A stretch of 10,631 bases of DNA from Alphaproteobacteria bacterium. Lineage in GTDB: Bacteria > Pseudomonadota > Alphaproteobacteria > Sphingomonadales > Sphingomonadaceae. Each line of letters begins with the position of its first letter. The stretch's first letter is position 1. The position numbers and the translations under genes were made by a program. Positions 1-7,107 of the stretch are shown one piece after another. The notes below the pieces were generated by a model. The model saw only the letters and a list, made by a program, of their open reading frames with translations, was not told where the DNA came from and searched no databases. The DNA lies in NCBI GenBank assembly GCA_018828205.1, contig JAHJWA010000379.1, forward strand, positions 1 to 10,631, read 5' to 3'.

Positions 1-1145
1 CCGGGCTCGTTCGAGAAACACATGCCAGGCGCCAGCGCAGTTTCCTCCCCGCGCACCAGATTGACCGGTTCGTGCCCATCCATGCCGATGCCGTGGCCGG
101 TGCGGTGGGAGAGCCCGGGCAGCGCGTAGCCTGGGCCGTAGCCCATGCTTTCGTAAAAGGCGCGCACCGCATCGTCCACGCGGCCCGCGGGCGTGCCGAT
201 CTGCGCCGCGTCGAACGCGATGCGCTGTCCGCGCGCTGCGGTCTCCCACACGCGCGCCACGTCTGCGCGGATCGACCCATAGGAAAACGTGCGCGAGACA
301 TCGCTTTCGTAGCCGTGGACCGCACAGCCGCAGTCCATCAGCAGCACCTCGCCGTCGGCAATCCTATGAACCTGCCGCGAGCCGTGGGGATAGGCGGACG
401 CCTCGCCCACCAGCGCCAGCGAGAATTGCGGGGTGCCGCCCAGCGCCCGCGTCGCACCGCTCATCAGGGCAGAAATCTGCGCGCCGGTCATTCCGGCCTC
501 GATGCGCGGCCAGGTCCAGCGATAGGCCGCCATCGTCACGTCGGTCGCGAGCTGCATCAGGGCGATCTCCGACGCGCTCTTGTGCATGCGCAGCGCGCGC
601 ACCACCGGATCGGCGGACACCGTGCGCATCTGCGGGAGACGGGCCGCCAGGCCATCGGCCACGAAGAAGCGCGCGGTCTCCTCGATGGCCAGCCGTCCGC
701 TTGCAAGGCCGCGCTCGTGCAGCCAGTCGGCGATCAGCGCCAGCGGGCTTTCGTCTTCCTGCCAGACGCGCAGCCGGGCCGGAATATCCAGCGTCTCGCG
801 CACGGAGGGTTCCTCGAAGAAAGGCGTCACGATCAGCGGCTCGCCCTCGCGAGGCAGGACCGCGCCCGTCACGCGCTCGCTGCGGCCCCATTCGACGCCG
901 GTGAAATAGGTCAGCGAGGCGCCCGGTTCGATCACCACGGCGGCAATGTCGTTCGCTTCCATCAGCGCCTGGGCACGCGCGATCCGCTCCAGCCGTTCCG
1001 CCGAGGTGATGGGCCTGGCCGCGCCGGTCATGTCCGACAGCTGCGACAGATCGGACTGCGCGGCGCGCAGGATCGGCGCGTAGGCGAGCGCGGGAATGGC
1101 GAGCGAGGCGCTCAAAACGGCGCGGCGGGAAGCGGTGAAGGTCAT
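1..1145 (-). CDS. M24 family metallopeptidase (Xaa-Pro aminopeptidase/dipeptidase type), Tat-exported, 3' end beyond the left edge
   Basis: Probably a metal-dependent peptidase that removes a residue next to proline, acting in the periplasm. Reading minus from ATG at 1145-1143 gives 381 open codons that run off the window. The N-terminus has a twin-arginine motif (S6-R7-R8-A-V-L11), a hydrophobic stretch and a small-residue cleavage region near residue 30, so Tat export after cytoplasmic metal loading is likely. An N-terminal creatinase-like domain (about 45-170) is followed by the pita-bread catalytic domain. Visible metal ligands are D271 (MDCG), D282 (ESDVSRT), H351 (TGHGIG) and E380 (NEPG); H358 sits in the GHEP motif. 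The last expected glutamate lies outside the window. Family complete length is about 420-450 residues, so about 50-70 are missing. The start is favoured by the Tat signal; the ribosome site is weak (GGCAGG). Substrate specificity cannot be read from sequence. Confidence 0.9.
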   Translation of the reverse strand, partial: MTFTASRRAVLSASLAIPALAYAPILRAAQSDLSQLSDMTGAARPITSAERLERIARAQALMEANDIAAVVIEPGASLTYFTGVEWGRSERVTGAVLPREGEPLIVTPFFEEPSVRETLDIPARLRVWQEDESPLALIADWLHERGLASGRLAIEETARFFVADGLAARLPQMRTVSADPVVRALRMHKSASEIALMQLATDVTMAAYRWTWPRIEAGMTGAQISALMSGATRALGGTPQFSLALVGEASAYPHGSRQVHRIADGEVLLMDCGCAVHGYESDVSRTFSYGSIRADVARVWETAARGQRIAFDAAQIGTPAGRVDDAVRAFYESMGYGPGYALPGLSHRTGHGIGMDGHEPVNLVRGEETALAPGMCFSNEP

Positions 1146-1584
1146 GCCTGCCGGATGGCCGGTTCATCCGCCCCGCGCAACCCGCAACCGCGGCCAAGGA
1201 CCGGACTTGGGCCCCAAGCTGACAGGCAAGATTTCCGATCACTGCACCGGCCGCGCCCTCAGCTCGGTCATTCAGCTCCATGCGGGTGCCGCCAGACGCC
1301 GGAACGAACGACCAGAGCTGGGCCGTCAGCTGCCCTTCCCGCTTCCTCGTATCCAGAGCGGCACCGAGACCGGTGTCATCTACCAAGCTCTTCGCGAACC
1401 TCTCGATCTTCGTCACGGTCGGCAGATCCGTCGCAGCAGGCTGGGTGTGACCCACCATGCTTCGGTCATGCCTCCAATTGGCCGAGGGCCCAGACCGTGA
1501 CCGGCCCCGCCCGAGATGATGGTGTCGTTATACTGACCGCGCCGCTATGGGGAGCATCGCGAAATTTGTCCTACAGGTAGACGC
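1146..1584. other. Intergenic stretch of about 440 bases without a supported gene
   Basis: It lies between the start of the M24 peptidase (minus) and the start of the HNH-like gene (plus), so it must carry both promoters. Frames are open on both strands across most of it, but none gives a protein I recognise, and the longest simply continue into frames opposite the M24 gene. Near the HNH gene there is a TATACT hexamer at 1529-1534 that resembles a -10 box, without a recognisable -35 box. A short hairpin, TGGGT-GTG-ACCCA, lies around 1441-1453, and CCAATTGG near 1474 is an 8-base palindrome. No tRNA-like fold or insertion-sequence end was seen. The length could mean a decayed gene. Confidence 0.5.
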
Positions 1585-1923
1585 ATGGCCCGCAAATATT
1601 CGAAACATGGCCCTTATGACGACTTGGATCATGAGGAGAAGGCTCCGGAGGTGGCGGTGCCTTGCTGGCTTTGTGGTCGGCCGACCGGCAAAACCATTAT
1701 CTGGCACCACCCGGTTCCCAAGAGCCGCGGCGGGCGCGATGTGGTACCTATGCATTCGATCTGCCAGCAGACGCTGATCGCCAATTTCAGCAATTCCGAA
1801 CTGCAGCGCCATGGAACCGATGTGGAGGCCCTGCTTGCTAACCCTAATCTGCGCAAATTTGTAGATTGGGTGGCGAAGAAGGATCCGGATTTTACAGCCG
1901 CCATTGCCAGGAAACAGCGCTGA
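1585..1923 (+). CDS. Small HNH-like zinc-ribbon protein with degenerate catalytic histidines
   Basis: A 112-residue cytoplasmic protein. It has a CxxC knuckle (C27-W-L-C30), then a histidine pair and basic loop (H41-H42-P-V-P-K-S-R-G-G), then H57-S-I-C60. This is the layout of the small HNH endonuclease family common in sphingomonads, whose members also end in a FVxWVxxKxPDF segment like the one at 92-103. From memory of that family, the usual motif after the second CxxC-like half is C-H-x-x-I-H; here it is C60-Q-Q-T-L-I, so two histidines are replaced. C27, C30, H57 and C60 could still bind zinc, but nuclease activity is doubtful; a DNA- or RNA-binding role is possible. The ATG is preceded by AGG at 1575-1577, 7 bases away. 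It converges on rsgA with a 24-base gap. No partner gene suggests its target. Confidence 0.8.
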   Translation: MARKYSKHGPYDDLDHEEKAPEVAVPCWLCGRPTGKTIIWHHPVPKSRGGRDVVPMHSICQQTLIANFSNSELQRHGTDVEALLANPNLRKFVDWVAKKDPDFTAAIARKQR

Positions 1924-1947
1924 TCGGGCCGATTCCTGCGGATCGCT

Positions 1948-2940
1948 TCATCGCCGACGCTTCGGGTATAGGGGCGCGACGATGTCTTCCGCCGCCAGCT
2001 GGAGCCAGCGATTGAATCGTTCCGGTGTCAGCTTGCCATCGGTGATTGCTGCGTGAACGGCGCAGCCGGGTTCGCTTCGATGCGCGCAGTTCGAAAAGCG
2101 ACAGCCTTCCGCCGCTAAGACAAAGTCATCGAAAACCTCGGATATGCCGGAGCCCGCGTCGGACAATTGCAGTTCGCGCATGCCGGGTGTGTCGAGCAGC
2201 CAGCCGCCGTGGTCGAGCCGGTGCATTTGGCGAACAGTCGTGGTGTGGCGTCCCGTATCGTCGCTGGCACGGATCGCTCGCGTGGCGATGCTTTCCAAGC
2301 CGCGCAAAGTATTGACGAGCGTCGATTTGCCCACGCCCGAGGAACCCATAAGCGCAACGGTTTTACCCATGCCGCAGTAGGGTGCGAGATGCGCTCCGCT
2401 GGCGGGGTTTCGTGCGTCGACCGTTTCGATGCGCAATCCAGGTTCCAATGTGCGGACCGCTGTCACAAAGTCCTCGGGGGTTGCGGTCAGATCGGTCTTG
2501 GTGAGAACGACGATCGGACAAACGCCCGCTTCGCGCGCCAGCACCAGATAGCGCTCGAGCCGCGCGACGCTGAAATCCCGGTTGCAGGAGGTCACCACAA
2601 ACAGCGTGTCGACATTGGCGGCGATCATCTGCTCTTTGCGCGGATCGCCCGGCGCACGCCGCTTGAACAGATTCATCCGCGGAAGAACGCGCATCGGCTG
2701 CAACGAGCCGTCTTCGACCAGCAACCAGTCGCCGACGGTCGGATGATGATCGGAGGGCGAGGCTCCGGCGATATAGGGCGTGATCAAGTGGTTTGTGCCG
2801 GCGCCAGTGACGGCGATCTTGCCGCGATGGACGGCCATCACCCGTACCGGAGAGCATCGTTGCGCCTCCTCCTTCGAGACCTGCTCGCTGAAAAAGGCAC
2901 TCCAGCCGAGCTCCGCCAAGGTTTCATCGGTGGACTTCAT
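1948..2940 (-). CDS. rsgA: Ribosome small-subunit-dependent GTPase RsgA
   Basis: A circularly permuted GTPase that helps late maturation of the 30S subunit, binding near the decoding centre and leaving on GTP hydrolysis. With ATG at 2940 it has 330 residues. Order of parts: OB-fold (about 30-90), then GTPase motifs in the permuted order G4 TKTD (147-150), G1 P-loop GSSGVGKST (199-207), G2 region DDTGRHTTT (227-235), G3 DTPG (250-253). It ends in a zinc-binding domain with C280, C285, H287 and C293 (CxxxxCxHxxxxxC), the pattern of E. coli YjeQ. All key residues are present. The frame stays open 39 codons further up to ATG 3057, but that extension is not RsgA-like. The chosen ATG fits family N-termini (TLAELGW) yet lacks a good ribosome site, so the start is less certain than the identity. 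Divergent from the DUF4169 gene. Confidence 0.95.
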   Translation of the reverse strand: MKSTDETLAELGWSAFFSEQVSKEEAQRCSPVRVMAVHRGKIAVTGAGTNHLITPYIAGASPSDHHPTVGDWLLVEDGSLQPMRVLPRMNLFKRRAPGDPRKEQMIAANVDTLFVVTSCNRDFSVARLERYLVLAREAGVCPIVVLTKTDLTATPEDFVTAVRTLEPGLRIETVDARNPASGAHLAPYCGMGKTVALMGSSGVGKSTLVNTLRGLESIATRAIRASDDTGRHTTTVRQMHRLDHGGWLLDTPGMRELQLSDAGSGISEVFDDFVLAAEGCRFSNCAHRSEPGCAVHAAITDGKLTPERFNRWLQLAAEDIVAPLYPKRRR

Positions 2941-2974
2941 AGCCTGGCAGGAGGATCCTTCTGTTTTACCGAGG

Positions 2975-2994
2975 AGCCGGATCTGCGTCCGGCT
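2975..2994. repeat. Perfect 7-base inverted repeat in the rsgA/DUF4169 intergenic region
   Basis: AGCCGGA (2975-2981) and TCCGGCT (2988-2994) are exact inverted repeats around a 6-base loop. The site is 35 bases upstream of the rsgA start, in its leader, and about 130 bases upstream of the DUF4169 gene. There is no T-run after it on either strand, so it is not an intrinsic terminator. It could be an operator or a leader hairpin, or chance in GC-rich DNA. Confidence 0.35.
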
Positions 2995-3122
2995 TACGAT
3001 TGGGACGTCAGCCTTCGCGGCAGTCATTCTCGAGCCTGTAGACGGCATCGCGCGCATTCACCATTGCAACCAGCCGTGCCGAATGCTTGGTCGTCCGGAG
3101 CGGAAACGAGTATCAGACCGAC

Positions 3123-3308
3123 ATGGGCGATGTGATCAACTTGCGGCAGGCAAGAAAAGTCAGGAGCCGCGCGGCCGACGAACGACGCGCGGAAATCAAC
3201 CGGGCGAGACATGGTCGATCAAAGGCTGAAAAGCGAGCCGCCGAATTGGCGCGGCAAAGATACGATGCCGTGATCGAGGGTGCCCGCCTTGAGCAATCCG
3301 AGGACTGA
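3123..3308 (+). CDS. DUF4169 family protein
   Basis: A 61-residue, strongly charged protein of unknown function. The opening GDVINLRQARK, followed by an alternating Ala/Arg/Lys/Glu stretch with an NRARHGRSKAEK segment, is the signature of DUF4169, a family of about 55-65 residues known from alphaproteobacteria. It has no signal peptide or membrane segment and is predicted to be largely helical, so it is probably cytoplasmic and may bind nucleic acid; that is inference from charge only. The frame is open 12 codons further upstream, but family members begin at MGDVINL or close to it, hence ATG 3123. No strong ribosome site precedes it. In other sphingomonads, from memory, this gene often sits by a ribbon-helix-helix gene; here none follows, and the next gene is a phospholipase-like protein 202 bases on. 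Confidence 0.82.
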   Translation: MGDVINLRQARKVRSRAADERRAEINRARHGRSKAEKRAAELARQRYDAVIEGARLEQSED

Positions 3309-3499
3309 ACACCTCGGCAGCTGGGCGCGGCTGGGCGTGGCGAGGCTCTGACCCTGCTCCGCCGCCTTTCCGGACACCGCTCTGCCGGTCCCTTTGCTCC
3401 TCGAGGGTCGCAAGGCTCCGGACCTTTCCTGAAGGGGGCACACCGAAATCATGGTGCCATAGTGATGTGCTTTGTGGATCGGTGCATCCTCCTGCTGCC

Positions 3500-3504
3500 A
3501 AGGA
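3500..3504 (+). promoter_or_regulatory. Shine-Dalgarno site of the phospholipase C1-like gene
   Basis: AAGGA, 6 bases before ATG 3511. It settles the start, because the frame is open to an earlier ATG at 3472 that has no such site and would put 13 extra residues before the signal peptide. Confidence 0.65.
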
Positions 3505-3510
3505 ATTCCC

Positions 3511-4539
3511 ATGATCCTGCTCTCGATTTTCCTTGCCTGCGCCATGGCCGACGGCGCGCTCCGCGTGAACGACATCAGCGCGGTCGGCTCGCACAACAGT
3601 TACAAATTGCCGATGCCGCCCGAGGTGATGGAGGCGCTGCGGGAGAGAAATGCCCGCGCAGCCGAAGCGCTCGACTATGCGCATCGTCCGTTGAACGAGC
3701 AGCTCGATCGCGGTGCGAGGCAGATCGAGCTGGACGTCAACCGCGATCCCTTGGGCGGCTATTATGCGGTTCCTGGCGGGGCCATACCCGAACTGGAGGC
3801 GCCCGGGTTCAAGGTGCTGCACATCGCCCGCATCGACAATGGCAGTTCGTGCCTCCAGCTGGTTCAATGCCTTCGCATCCTGCGCGACTGGTCCGATGCC
3901 CATCCCCGGCACGTGCCGATCCTGCTGATGGTCAATGCCAAGGAAACGGACAATGAAGCTGAGGGCCGGCCTGCCTTGCGTTTCGACGAGGCGGCATTCG
4001 ATGCGCTGGACGCGGAAATCCGCTCGATCCTGCCTCCCGACAAGCTCATCACCCCGGATGACGTCCAGGGCGATTACGACACCTTGCGCGAAGCCGTGCT
4101 CGCCAACAACTGGCCCGCACTGCACGAGGCCCGGGGCCGCTTTCTGTTTGCGCTGGATGAGGGCCCCGAGAAAGTCGCGATCTATCGCGGGGGCCGCCCA
4201 TCGCTCGAGGGGCGCGTCTTCTTCATCAACACCGACGAACACTCGCCAGCCGCAGCCTATCTCACGCTCAACGACCCGATCGCCGAGCAAACCAGAATCC
4301 GCGAGGCCGTGCAGGCGGGATTTCTGGTCCGCACCCGCGCCGATGCCGACACGCGCGAGGCACGCGCCGGCGACGACACGCGGTTCCAGGCAGCCCTGGC
4401 GAGCGGTGCCCAGTATATTTCGACCGACTATCTGTGGAGTGACCCCCGCTTCTCGGACTATGAAGTCGGCCTTGCGGGCGGAGCGGCAGTGCGGGCCAAT
4501 CCGGTACGACGCGACCCCGCGTGCCACATCGCCGAATAG
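3511..4539 (+). CDS. Secreted phosphatidylinositol-specific phospholipase C1-like protein
   Basis: 342 residues, related to the calcium-dependent PI-PLC C1-like family, whose TIM-barrel enzymes cleave a phosphodiester of an inositol lipid or similar glycerophosphodiester. Seen in the sequence: a short hydrophobic N-terminus (MILLSIFLACAMADGA) acting as a signal peptide, with cleavage probably after A13 or A16; the first catalytic-type histidine in GSH28NSY; E73 and D75 in RQIELDV as likely calcium ligands; the second histidine H104 in KVLHIARID; and a C-terminal barrel strand QYISTDYLWSDPRF. The signal peptide lacks basic residues, which is unusual, and C10 does not form a proper lipobox. The protein should be periplasmic or secreted. 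The true substrate is unknown; phosphate or lipid scavenging is a guess. It is downstream of the DUF4169 gene but 202 bases away, so probably separately transcribed. Confidence 0.82.
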   Translation: MILLSIFLACAMADGALRVNDISAVGSHNSYKLPMPPEVMEALRERNARAAEALDYAHRPLNEQLDRGARQIELDVNRDPLGGYYAVPGGAIPELEAPGFKVLHIARIDNGSSCLQLVQCLRILRDWSDAHPRHVPILLMVNAKETDNEAEGRPALRFDEAAFDALDAEIRSILPPDKLITPDDVQGDYDTLREAVLANNWPALHEARGRFLFALDEGPEKVAIYRGGRPSLEGRVFFINTDEHSPAAAYLTLNDPIAEQTRIREAVQAGFLVRTRADADTREARAGDDTRFQAALASGAQYISTDYLWSDPRFSDYEVGLAGGAAVRANPVRRDPACHIAE

Positions 4540-4582
4540 GACGACGGCTGCGCGAGGGCATGACTTTCACGATCGTGCGCTG

Positions 4583-4696
4583 ATGACGGTTTTCAATCTG
4601 GTGATCCATGTCGCTTTTGGCGCCGCCTTGGTGGTGCTCGCGCTGGCGCTTCACAATGCGGACCGGCAATTAGCGCGCTTCACAGCCCCTATGTAG
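4583..4696 (+). CDS. Possible 37-residue single-span membrane peptide
   Basis: ATG at 4583 opens a 37-residue frame with one clear hydrophobic segment (about residues 5-23, NLVIHVAFGAALVVLALAL), then a polar, slightly basic tail. It begins 43 bases after the phospholipase gene and ends 17 bases before the end of the convergent M61 gene. A seven-codon minicistron (ATG 4560, TGA 4581-4583) ends on its ATG in a TGATG overlap. No proper ribosome site precedes 4583, so expression would depend on coupling. The frame also lies open further upstream opposite the phospholipase reading frame. I do not recognise a family; it may be chance. Confidence 0.3.
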   Translation: MTVFNLVIHVAFGAALVVLALALHNADRQLARFTAPM

Positions 4697-4713
4697 GCCA
4701 GCCCCGCCGCCGA

Positions 4714-6414
4714 TCACTGGCCGCGAGGGCCCCCTCCGCTGCCCATATCTATCCATTGGTATGCGTAGACCACTTCGCCGCGAGGAAGGTAAGTCAGCTC
4801 CTGGCTACGCCCGTCGCGCAGGACATTGAGTTTCAGAACCGCTTGCTGGTCTGCCTGCATCGAATCCTGCGGAAACCGATTCAGGATAACATCACCGTTT
4901 CGCAGGCCCGCCTTCGCGGCATTGGATCCAGGCTTCAACCCGCGCACGATACGACTCTCCGAAACCAGCACCTCCGGATCGAACCCGAGGTCGAACCGCT
5001 TCAAAGGCCGCCGAACCCGCGCGAATTCGCTTCCGAAAGCATCTGGCGGTGGCACGATCGTTTTGCCGCCGAGCATTTCGCGGAACTCGTTCAGGCCCTC
5101 ATCCCCCAGCTCCGCGAGCAGGAGGCGCTCCCACAGCGCGAGGTCCATTGCCCGCCCGGCCCTTCGTTCGGCCAGCATGCGGCGAACGAGATCGTCCAGA
5201 CTACGCGTTCCGCCAGAGATGGCGCGGATGTCGGCATCAACTTTGGCGAAATAGAGCGATCCACGATCGTACGGCAGAACGCGGATCCGCGTGTCGCGCC
5301 AGAAGCCTGCCGCAATCTCATCGTTCGGTGTACCGATCAGCTTGTTGGTATAGTAGCGGGCCGCGGTCTCGTTCAGATCGCGGAGAAACGCGGCGTCGTC
5401 GATCAAACCCGCCCGCCGTGGCAGCAGCCGCTGGTAATGAACGGCCAATCCCTCTCCGAACCAGCTCGAACCCAGGCCGTTCGCTGAGTCCATCGTGTCC
5501 CCGAGCGACCGTACCCATGCGTGCAACATTTCATGCGCGAGCAAACCCTGCAGGCCCTCCCGCGAGATCGTGTCGTTAAAGGTGAAAGCAAAGCTGTCGG
5601 TGAGCCCGATCCCGCTGCCCGGATTGAGCGCGTTGGTTCTTCCGAACACTCCGAAAATCTCCGGCTTGTACTGGAAAAAATCCGCGTAATACGAATGCAA
5701 TTGCTTTGCCCACTGCATCAGGTCGAGCCCGTCGAAAGCCAGGTCTCCTTGCAAAGCGCCGAAGAATCCATCACTTCGGAAAAGTTTGGGTGCACCCGCC
5801 ATATAGTATGTCGACGCAATCTCGCTGCTGCGCAGGGCGCGGTGCGAGCGAGCCCTGCCGATCCCAATACTGGATATGCCAACCGTCTCTGCCGGCATGT
5901 CGTCGAGGTTCCACGACACTTCGACTTCGCGCGCCTTTTGGTCGTCTGGCAGGATCAGAAACGCGATCGCGGCCCCGGACATTCCCGCCGCCCCCGTGCG
6001 AAGCTCATACTGAGGCAGGGCCAGCGGCTCGCGGTCCGGATCGATGGTCAAATCATACGAAATTGTAACAGGGGCCTTCGCCCCCTCGACACGCCAGCGA
6101 CGCGTTGCGTTTGACGGGTCTTCGGTCACGTCCGTCACCTGGACGACGGCCTCTGCGCCATCCGCCAAAAAGCGCAGGTCCGAGATACGCGAGGCTGATG
6201 TGTCGACGTTGTTGGCCATCGTCGCCAAGCGGAAGCCGCCAGCCGCATCGGCGACGAAAATTCGAACGCCGAGCCTATCGATGATCCCGTCGGCGTTGCC
6301 GTCGCGGGGAGCAAGCTCGAGGCGGAGCTCTGGGCGGCCATCCTGGCTCTGCGCAAATGCCGACAGGGGCGAGAGCGCGAAAACCGACGCGCAGAACAGA
6401 AAGATCGATCTCAT
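4714..6414 (-). CDS. Exported M61-family (glycyl aminopeptidase-like) metalloprotease with PDZ domain
   Basis: A 566-residue zinc peptidase, probably periplasmic. ATG 6414 begins a classic signal peptide (MRSIFLFCASVFALSPLSAFAQ, cleaved near residue 21); the frame is open 27 codons further upstream, but those residues would bury the signal. The N-terminal part (about 25-230) is beta-rich, as in M61 enzymes. The catalytic zinc site is HEMLH (H294, E295, H298), with the third ligand E321 in SWFGEGLAVHY, 22 residues after the second histidine, in the M61 style. A PDZ-like domain is at about 480-550 (RGLKPGSNAAKAGLRNGDVIL). The tail is Gly-rich. All catalytic residues are intact. It lies 90 bases downstream of the Lrp/AsnC gene on the same strand and could share its transcript. 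M61 is the best fit; substrate is unknown. The ribosome site is weak. Confidence 0.88.
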   Translation of the reverse strand: MRSIFLFCASVFALSPLSAFAQSQDGRPELRLELAPRDGNADGIIDRLGVRIFVADAAGGFRLATMANNVDTSASRISDLRFLADGAEAVVQVTDVTEDPSNATRRWRVEGAKAPVTISYDLTIDPDREPLALPQYELRTGAAGMSGAAIAFLILPDDQKAREVEVSWNLDDMPAETVGISSIGIGRARSHRALRSSEIASTYYMAGAPKLFRSDGFFGALQGDLAFDGLDLMQWAKQLHSYYADFFQYKPEIFGVFGRTNALNPGSGIGLTDSFAFTFNDTISREGLQGLLAHEMLHAWVRSLGDTMDSANGLGSSWFGEGLAVHYQRLLPRRAGLIDDAAFLRDLNETAARYYTNKLIGTPNDEIAAGFWRDTRIRVLPYDRGSLYFAKVDADIRAISGGTRSLDDLVRRMLAERRAGRAMDLALWERLLLAELGDEGLNEFREMLGGKTIVPPPDAFGSEFARVRRPLKRFDLGFDPEVLVSESRIVRGLKPGSNAAKAGLRNGDVILNRFPQDSMQADQQAVLKLNVLRDGRSQELTYLPRGEVVYAYQWIDMGSGGGPRGQ

Positions 6415-6466
6415 CTGTCCGTTGCTACCCCCACCGCCGAGCATGGGATATGCAATCATCGTACGG

Positions 6467-6495
6467 GTGGGAGCTTCTCCGCATAAATCTCCCAC
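6467..6495. repeat. Inverted repeat between the Lrp/AsnC and M61 genes
   Basis: GTGGGAG (6467-6473) and CTCCCAC (6489-6495) pair perfectly across a 15-base loop, just after the end of the regulator gene. Minus-strand transcription would form a 7-pair hairpin with no U-run, so it is at best a weak attenuator or an mRNA-stabilising stem between the two genes. Confidence 0.3.
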
Positions 6496-6504
6496 GACGC
6501 ACGA

Positions 6505-6978
6505 TCACATGTCCGGAAGAGGGATGCGGTGAGTGTTCTTCAGCTCGGAAAGGGTCGCTGTCGATCGGACATCTTCCACTCCGGGCAGCCGCAACAGCCT
6601 TCGAAAGGTAAAGTTCTGGTACCAAGCGATATTGGGAGCCAGCACTTTCAGCATCACATCCATATCGCCAAACAATGTATAGGCTTCCGTGATCTCGTCG
6701 ATCTCATGAATGGATTGGACGAAACGTTCGCGGTCTTCATTTGAAAGGCGAGACATCTTTAGCTGGGCGAATATATACATGCTCTCGCCAAATTTCTCGC
6801 GATCGAGGATCGCCACCTCGCCTTTCACGTAACCTTCGGCCTTGAGACGCTGTATCCTGCGCCAGCAGGGAGATTGGGACAACCCGACCTGATCGGCAAT
6901 CTCGCTGCTGGTCTCGGCTGCGTTGATCTGTAGGCGATCGAGGATTTTCAGATCGAGACGATCAAGTTCTGCAGGCAA
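6505..6978 (-). CDS. Lrp/AsnC family transcriptional regulator
   Basis: 157 residues, the normal length of the family, which senses amino acids and binds DNA as dimers to octamers. An N-terminal winged helix-turn-helix spans about 4-62 (LDRLDLKILDRLQ, then SSEIADQVGLSQSPCWRRIQRL at 24-45). The RAM ligand and oligomerisation domain is at about 67-145, with the GDMDVMLKV segment (104-112) that lines the effector pocket in relatives. The start is TTG at 6978, the only start codon before the upstream stop that keeps the whole HTH, and it has a strong AGGAG six bases away. It is transcribed away from the OCD-amidohydrolase genes and towards the M61 protease, the usual position for a local regulator acting on a divergent amino-acid gene. 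Control of that operon, and autoregulation, are inferred. The effector is not deducible. Confidence 0.93.
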   Translation of the reverse strand: MPAELDRLDLKILDRLQINAAETSSEIADQVGLSQSPCWRRIQRLKAEGYVKGEVAILDREKFGESMYIFAQLKMSRLSNEDRERFVQSIHEIDEITEAYTLFGDMDVMLKVLAPNIAWYQNFTFRRLLRLPGVEDVRSTATLSELKNTHRIPLPDM

Positions 6979-7107
6979 ATTATGCTCCTGAGCTCAGACA
7001 AGGCGATAGCTTATCCAATTTTATGGCAGGAGTTGCGTAGAAAGGCAAAGTGCTTCCATCAAGTGCGATTATTCTGTTTCTCCATCCGAGCCATAGGACC
7101 TTGAACC
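6979..7107. promoter_or_regulatory. Divergent control region between the Lrp/AsnC regulator and the OCD operon
   Basis: 129 non-coding bases must hold both promoters and probably the regulator's binding sites. An AT-rich patch (about 7008-7024) is the kind of flexible DNA Lrp proteins wrap. AAGTGC occurs twice (7048-7053 and 7061-7066), start to start 13 bases. A weak promoter candidate for the regulator on the minus strand is TTGCCT (7048-7043), 17 bases, CATAAA (7025-7020), four of six matches each. I find no convincing pair for the plus strand. Confidence 0.45.
6985..6989 (-). promoter_or_regulatory. Shine-Dalgarno site deciding the TTG start of the Lrp/AsnC gene
   Basis: AGGAG on the minus strand, six bases before TTG 6978. 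An in-frame stop lies just upstream (6996-6994), so no ATG is available without losing the first part of the HTH domain. Confidence 0.7.

Noticed and set aside
364..1458. A 364-codon open frame on the minus strand starting in the gap at 1458
   Set aside because: Most of it is an alternative frame of the M24 gene. Its first 100 residues, in the gap, look somewhat protein-like but match no family I know and have no clear ribosome site.
1529..1534. TATACT as a promoter -10 box of the HNH-like gene
   Set aside because: A fair -10 match, but there is no -35-like hexamer at 16-18 bases, so I mention it only in the intergenic entry.
72..1580. A 502-codon open frame on the plus strand
   Set aside because: It lies opposite the M24 peptidase gene, whose product has clear catalytic motifs; the plus-strand product is Arg/His-rich and shows no domain, as expected for a shadow frame in GC-rich DNA.
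3320..3339. Tandem repeat of a GC-rich 10-mer (GCTGGGCGCG, GCTGGGCGTG)
   Set aside because: Only two imperfect copies in low-complexity GC-rich sequence; no sign of function.
3196..4527. A 443-codon open frame on the minus strand
   Set aside because: It mirrors the phospholipase C1-like gene, which has recognisable catalytic motifs, a signal peptide and a good ribosome site.
4696..4722. Inverted repeat GGCCAG / CTGGCC between convergent genes as a terminator
   Set aside because: Six pairs with a 15-base loop and no T-run on either strand; too weak to call.
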